DNA of 64,000 nt from contig NZ_CP092282.1 of NCBI RefSeq assembly GCF_024972775.1, positions 1,791,001 through 1,855,000 on the forward strand, in the 5' to 3' direction. The translations under genes were made by a program, and so were the position numbers. The stretch is from Dehalobacter sp. DCM. Lineage in GTDB: Bacteria; Bacillota; Desulfitobacteriia; Desulfitobacteriales; Syntrophobotulaceae. Shown one piece after another: positions 60,941 to 64,000 of the stretch. Below the pieces are notes generated by a model that had not been told where the DNA came from, ran no database searches, and saw only the letters and a program-made list of their open reading frames with translations. Each line of letters begins with the position of its first letter. The first letter of the stretch is position 1.

Positions 60941-61138
60941 GAACATAAATAATAAACATAGAAAAAGAAGGATATAACAAATTATTGCCGAAAAATTGGC
61001 AGGTAAATATATTTGGGAATCATGTTCTTTGGCATTGATTGTGTTTTCATTTGTCGTTCTTTGAAGGATAAATCTTGTAGGTTTGTTACAGTTGGTGTGG
61101 TTTAAAGCCCAGATGGAACAGGAGAAAAGGGAACAGCA

Positions 61139-62923
61139 TTAAATTCTTTCTCTTTCCTCAAAATGCGTATGCAGGAGTCTGTGGGCCGTATTACCAAAAG
61201 GCTCACCCAGGTATTCCTGATATAGTTTCAGAATTTCTGAATTCTCATGGGATTTTCGGATTTTCTTATTGCGGTCTTCCTGATAGATCGCTTCCTGTCG
61301 TTTACGGACAATGTCGAAGTTACCATGGTGATACGGTTGCCCCCCACCGGCGACACACCCACCCGGGCAAGCCATGATTTCAATGGCATCGTATTTATCT
61401 TTGCCATCGCGGATTTCTTCCAGTAAGGTACGCGCATTTCCCAAACCGCTGGCAATACCGATGCGCAGATTTTTATCGCCGATTTGAACTGTGGCTTTAC
61501 GTAAACCGGTATCCCCCCGCAGTTGAAGAAGTTCAACTTCCTGCAGTTCCATGCCAGTCATCCATTCGTATGCTGTGCGGAGCGCCGCTTCGATTACGCC
61601 TCCGCTGGTACCAAATATGACGGAAGCCCCGGTCGTTTCGCCTAATGGTTTGTCGTACTCAGTTAATGGCAGGTTTGCGAAGTCCAGTCCAGCCTCTTTG
61701 ATCATACGCCCAAGCTCCCTGGTCGTTATAACGATGTCCACGTTGTTGTGCACATCTTTGGTTAGTTCAGGGCGCTTTGCTTCCGCTTTTTTGGCGATGC
61801 AGGGCATGACAGAGACAACCACGATATTATCCGGATCAAGACTGTTTTTCTCTGCGTAATATGTTTTAACGATAGTACCAAACATGATATGCGGTGATTT
61901 ACAGGTCGATGGCACTTCCAGCAGTTCGGGAAATTGATGCTCGATATATTTGACCCAAGCAGGACAGCAGCTGGTCAGCATCGGCAGTGTTTTATTGTTT
62001 TGCAGTCTGTCGATAAGCTCTGTTGCTTCCTCCATGATCGTGAGATCAGCACCGAAATTGGTATCAAAGACTGCATTAAAACCCATCCGCCTTAACGCGG
62101 TAACCAACTGACCGGTGACAATGGTACCCGGCTCCATATCAAATAGTTCGCCGAGTGCGACACGGATTGCAGGGGCAGTTTGAACAATAACATGTTTATC
62201 CGGGTCGTTTAAGGCTTCCCATATCTTGTCTGTATGATACATTTCCGTAAGTGCTGCCGTTGGACAGACTTGCACACACTGACCGCAATACGTACAAGAT
62301 GACTCAACCATCGGAATATTAAAGGCCGGACCGACAAAGACATCAAACCCGCGGCCAATACCGGATAGGATCCCGCAGGTCTGAACCTTATTACACATCG
62401 TCTCACAACGGCGGCAGAAAATGCACTTATTGGCATCTTTGACAATAGCGTCGCTGGATAAGTCCCGGGGGTAATTCATCCGTTCGCCTTCCCAGCGGAT
62501 ATGACGGATGCCCAATTCAGCAGCCAGAGCCTGAAGTTCACATTCGCGGTTCTTAGGACAGGTAAAACATTCGTTGGGGTGATTGGATAATAAGAGTTCA
62601 ACAGCCATCCGTCTGGCTGTAATAGCGTTAAGCGTATGGGTCATTACTTCCATATTAGCGGAAACGGGAGTCACACATGCTGGGACAAGCTTATTCCGGT
62701 TGGTATGAGAGTCTATTAATTCCACCATACATACGCGGCAGGATGCCGTCTGATTCACCATTTTGATATCATGCAAGTCAAGATGACATAATGTCGGTAT
62801 CCGTACCCCTACCTTATGGGCGGCTTCTAAGATGGTGATGCCTTCGGGGACGCGTAAATATAGGTCATTCATTTTAAACTCAATCATGCGGGCATCGGGA
62901 TGCCGATGTTGTTTTCCGGACAT
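61139..62923 (-). CDS. hydA: [FeFe] hydrogenase catalytic subunit of a multimeric NAD-linked enzyme
   Basis: A 594-residue group A [FeFe] hydrogenase. It has an N-terminal [2Fe-2S] domain (CHLDL...CRVCMVEL...CVTP), a His-ligated [4Fe-4S] region (HPNECFTCPKNRECELQ), two [4Fe-4S] clusters (CIFCRRCETMC, CTYCGQCVQVCP) and the H-cluster motifs TSCCPAWVKYIE, MPCIAKKAEAKRPE and MACPGGCVAGGGQP. The order matches group A3 electron-bifurcating HydA, coupling ferredoxin and NADH to H2. The start ATG is behind GGAGGATAACC. It lies 51 bases after hydB and is convergent with trpF. Confidence 0.95.
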   Translation of the reverse strand: MSGKQHRHPDARMIEFKMNDLYLRVPEGITILEAAHKVGVRIPTLCHLDLHDIKMVNQTASCRVCMVELIDSHTNRNKLVPACVTPVSANMEVMTHTLNAITARRMAVELLLSNHPNECFTCPKNRECELQALAAELGIRHIRWEGERMNYPRDLSSDAIVKDANKCIFCRRCETMCNKVQTCGILSGIGRGFDVFVGPAFNIPMVESSCTYCGQCVQVCPTAALTEMYHTDKIWEALNDPDKHVIVQTAPAIRVALGELFDMEPGTIVTGQLVTALRRMGFNAVFDTNFGADLTIMEEATELIDRLQNNKTLPMLTSCCPAWVKYIEHQFPELLEVPSTCKSPHIMFGTIVKTYYAEKNSLDPDNIVVVSVMPCIAKKAEAKRPELTKDVHNNVDIVITTRELGRMIKEAGLDFANLPLTEYDKPLGETTGASVIFGTSGGVIEAALRTAYEWMTGMELQEVELLQLRGDTGLRKATVQIGDKNLRIGIASGLGNARTLLEEIRDGKDKYDAIEIMACPGGCVAGGGQPYHHGNFDIVRKRQEAIYQEDRNKKIRKSHENSEILKLYQEYLGEPFGNTAHRLLHTHFEERERI

Positions 62924-62974
62924 GGTTATCCTCCTGCAAAGGTTTGTTTCGGTTCTCTGATCAGTTCCGAGGTT

Positions 62975-64000
62975 TTATTTTGGCTTATTCATCGCTTTAT
63001 ATCGGCCTTCTCCCCGAGGATGGTCGATGTCCTTAATCAAGGCCAGATATTCATCCCAAAAATATTTCATGGTACTAATCACAGGGTTGGGCGCAGTCTG
63101 TCCTAGACCACAGAGCGAACTGCTCTTTACCATATAGGCTAACTGTTTGACGGCATCCAAATCGGCCATAGTTCCTTTGCGTCGCGTAATTAAATCGAGT
63201 TTTTCAAATAACCTTTTGGTGCCAATCCGACAAGGTGTACAGCGCCCACAGGACTCATCCATGGAAAATTCAAGGTAAAATTTAGCGATATTCACCATGT
63301 TATCCGTTTCATCCATAACGATCATACCCCCGGACCCCATCATCGATCCGATAGCGATCAGGTTATCGTAATCCAAAGGGATATCCAGATGCTCTTCCGT
63401 GATCACACCGCCGGAGGGACCGCCTGTTTGCACTGCCTTAAACTGACGGCCGCCCTGAATGCCGCCGCCAATATCAAAAATAATTTCCCTTAATGTTGTT
63501 CCCATGGGGACTTCTGCAAGTCCGACATTATTTACTTTTCCGGCAAGGGCAAAAACCTTTGTTCCTTTGCTCTTTTCAGTACCGATTGATGCAAACCAAT
63601 CCGATCCGCGAGTAATGATCACCGGAATATTAGCGAAAGTCTCAACATTATTGACACAGGTCGGGTATCCCCAGTATCCCTCTTCCGCGGGGTAAGGCGG
63701 TTTATAATTCGGCTCACCGCGTTTACCTTCACAGGAATTAATCAAGGCGGTCTCTTCACCGCAGACAAAAGCCCCCGCGCCGTATTTTAGCTGGATATCA
63801 AAAGAAAAAGCGGTGCCAAATAGTTTTGTCCCCAGTAAACCTAATTCCCGGGCTTGTTTAATCGCTGTCTCCAGTCTGGCGATAGCCAGCGGATATTCGG
63901 CACGGATATAGATGAACCCTTTTGACGCTCCAATAGCATAAGCACCGATAGCCATCGCTTCCAGGACTGTATGCGGATCTCCCTCTAAAATGCTGCGATC
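62975..64000 (-). CDS. hydB: HydB/NuoF-like subunit of the hydrogenase (partial, 5' end outside window)
   Basis: The frame is open to the window edge, so at least 341 residues of the C-terminal part are present. The NADH/FMN-binding region has [48 protein letters not shown] and [21 protein letters not shown] (shown in parts). The [4Fe-4S] site is [15 protein letters not shown]. It ends about 95 residues later ([12 protein letters not shown]) without the extra two-cluster ferredoxin domain that many bifurcating HydB proteins carry. It takes electrons from or gives them to NAD(H). Confidence 0.93.
   Translation of the reverse strand, partial: DRSILEGDPHTVLEAMAIGAYAIGASKGFIYIRAEYPLAIARLETAIKQARELGLLGTKLFGTAFSFDIQLKYGAGAFVCGEETALINSCEGKRGEPNYKPPYPAEEGYWGYPTCVNNVETFANIPVIITRGSDWFASIGTEKSKGTKVFALAGKVNNVGLAEVPMGTTLREIIFDIGGGIQGGRQFKAVQTGGPSGGVITEEHLDIPLDYDNLIAIGSMMGSGGMIVMDETDNMVNIAKFYLEFSMDESCGRCTPCRIGTKRLFEKLDLITRRKGTMADLDAVKQLAYMVKSSSLCGLGQTAPNPVISTMKYFWDEYLALIKDIDHPRGEGRYKAMNKPK

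Noticed and set aside
1-64000. CRISPR arrays, tRNA and rRNA genes.
   Set aside because: No regularly spaced repeats, tRNA-like cloverleaf with the GTTCGAATC-type core, or rRNA signature was noticed by eye. A covariance-model search was not possible.

Overview
The window looks like a chromosomal segment of a strictly anaerobic, Gram-positive bacterium of the class Clostridia, most like the Peptococcaceae/Desulfitobacteriaceae. This is inferred from gene content, not from a marker gene. The clues are a Trp T-box leader, a cobalamin riboswitch, strong AGGAGG ribosome sites, many TTG/GTG starts, three sigma-54 enhancer-binding proteins, Rex, [FeFe] hydrogenase, HdrABC/Flox and cytoplasmic DMSO-reductase-family enzymes. 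No rRNA, tRNA or CRISPR array was seen.

Region by region. 1-520 holds mobile-element debris: an IS200/IS605 right end and pieces of a DUF3102-like gene and a serine recombinase. 744-2457 is an OmpR-type two-component system. 2719-7941 is a five-gene operon (B12-binding-type radical SAM, DegV, GT8 glycosyltransferase, condensation-fold acyltransferase, zinc-ribbon membrane protein). 8174-29261 is a large redox locus. It starts with a sigma-54 activator and a 71-residue protein, followed by a molybdopterin enzyme behind a sigma-54 promoter, its four-cluster ferredoxin, a zinc-type dehydrogenase, small membrane proteins and an NrfD-like anchor. HdrCBA-FloxDCBA, FdhD, a cysteine-desulfurase-like protein, a second 71-residue protein, Rex and a second sigma-54 activator complete it. 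29432-31811 encodes a membrane protein and a chemoreceptor.

32076-37662 (minus strand) encodes a two-subunit enzyme that closely resembles pyrogallol-phloroglucinol transhydroxylase, with its sigma-54 activator; a sigma-54 promoter and three 15-bp dyads lie upstream. asnB follows. 40004-51038 is one apparent transcription unit under a cobalamin riboswitch: an ECF transporter (fused ATPase, T and S components), UbiD, HyuA, HyuB, UbiX, LpdD and a protein joining a methyltransferase-like remnant to DUF2284. 51208-52390 has VanZ and a small membrane protein. 52463-60724 is a T-box-controlled trp operon (fused trpEG, an extra HMGL-like aldolase, trpB, A, D, C, F). The window ends in convergent hydA and partial hydB of a multimeric [FeFe] hydrogenase.

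How the parts may work together. UbiD-UbiX-LpdD is the gene set of gallate-type decarboxylases and the transhydroxylase uses pyrogallol, so gallate to pyrogallol to phloroglucinol is a reasonable reading. However, the UbiD operon sits behind a B12 riboswitch and contains HyuAB, which that pathway does not need. It may instead serve a cobamide-linked aromatic carboxylation or decarboxylation. This operon is the best candidate here for an undescribed system. The Flox-Hdr complex and [FeFe] hydrogenase would link NADH, ferredoxin, thiol/disulfide and H2 pools.
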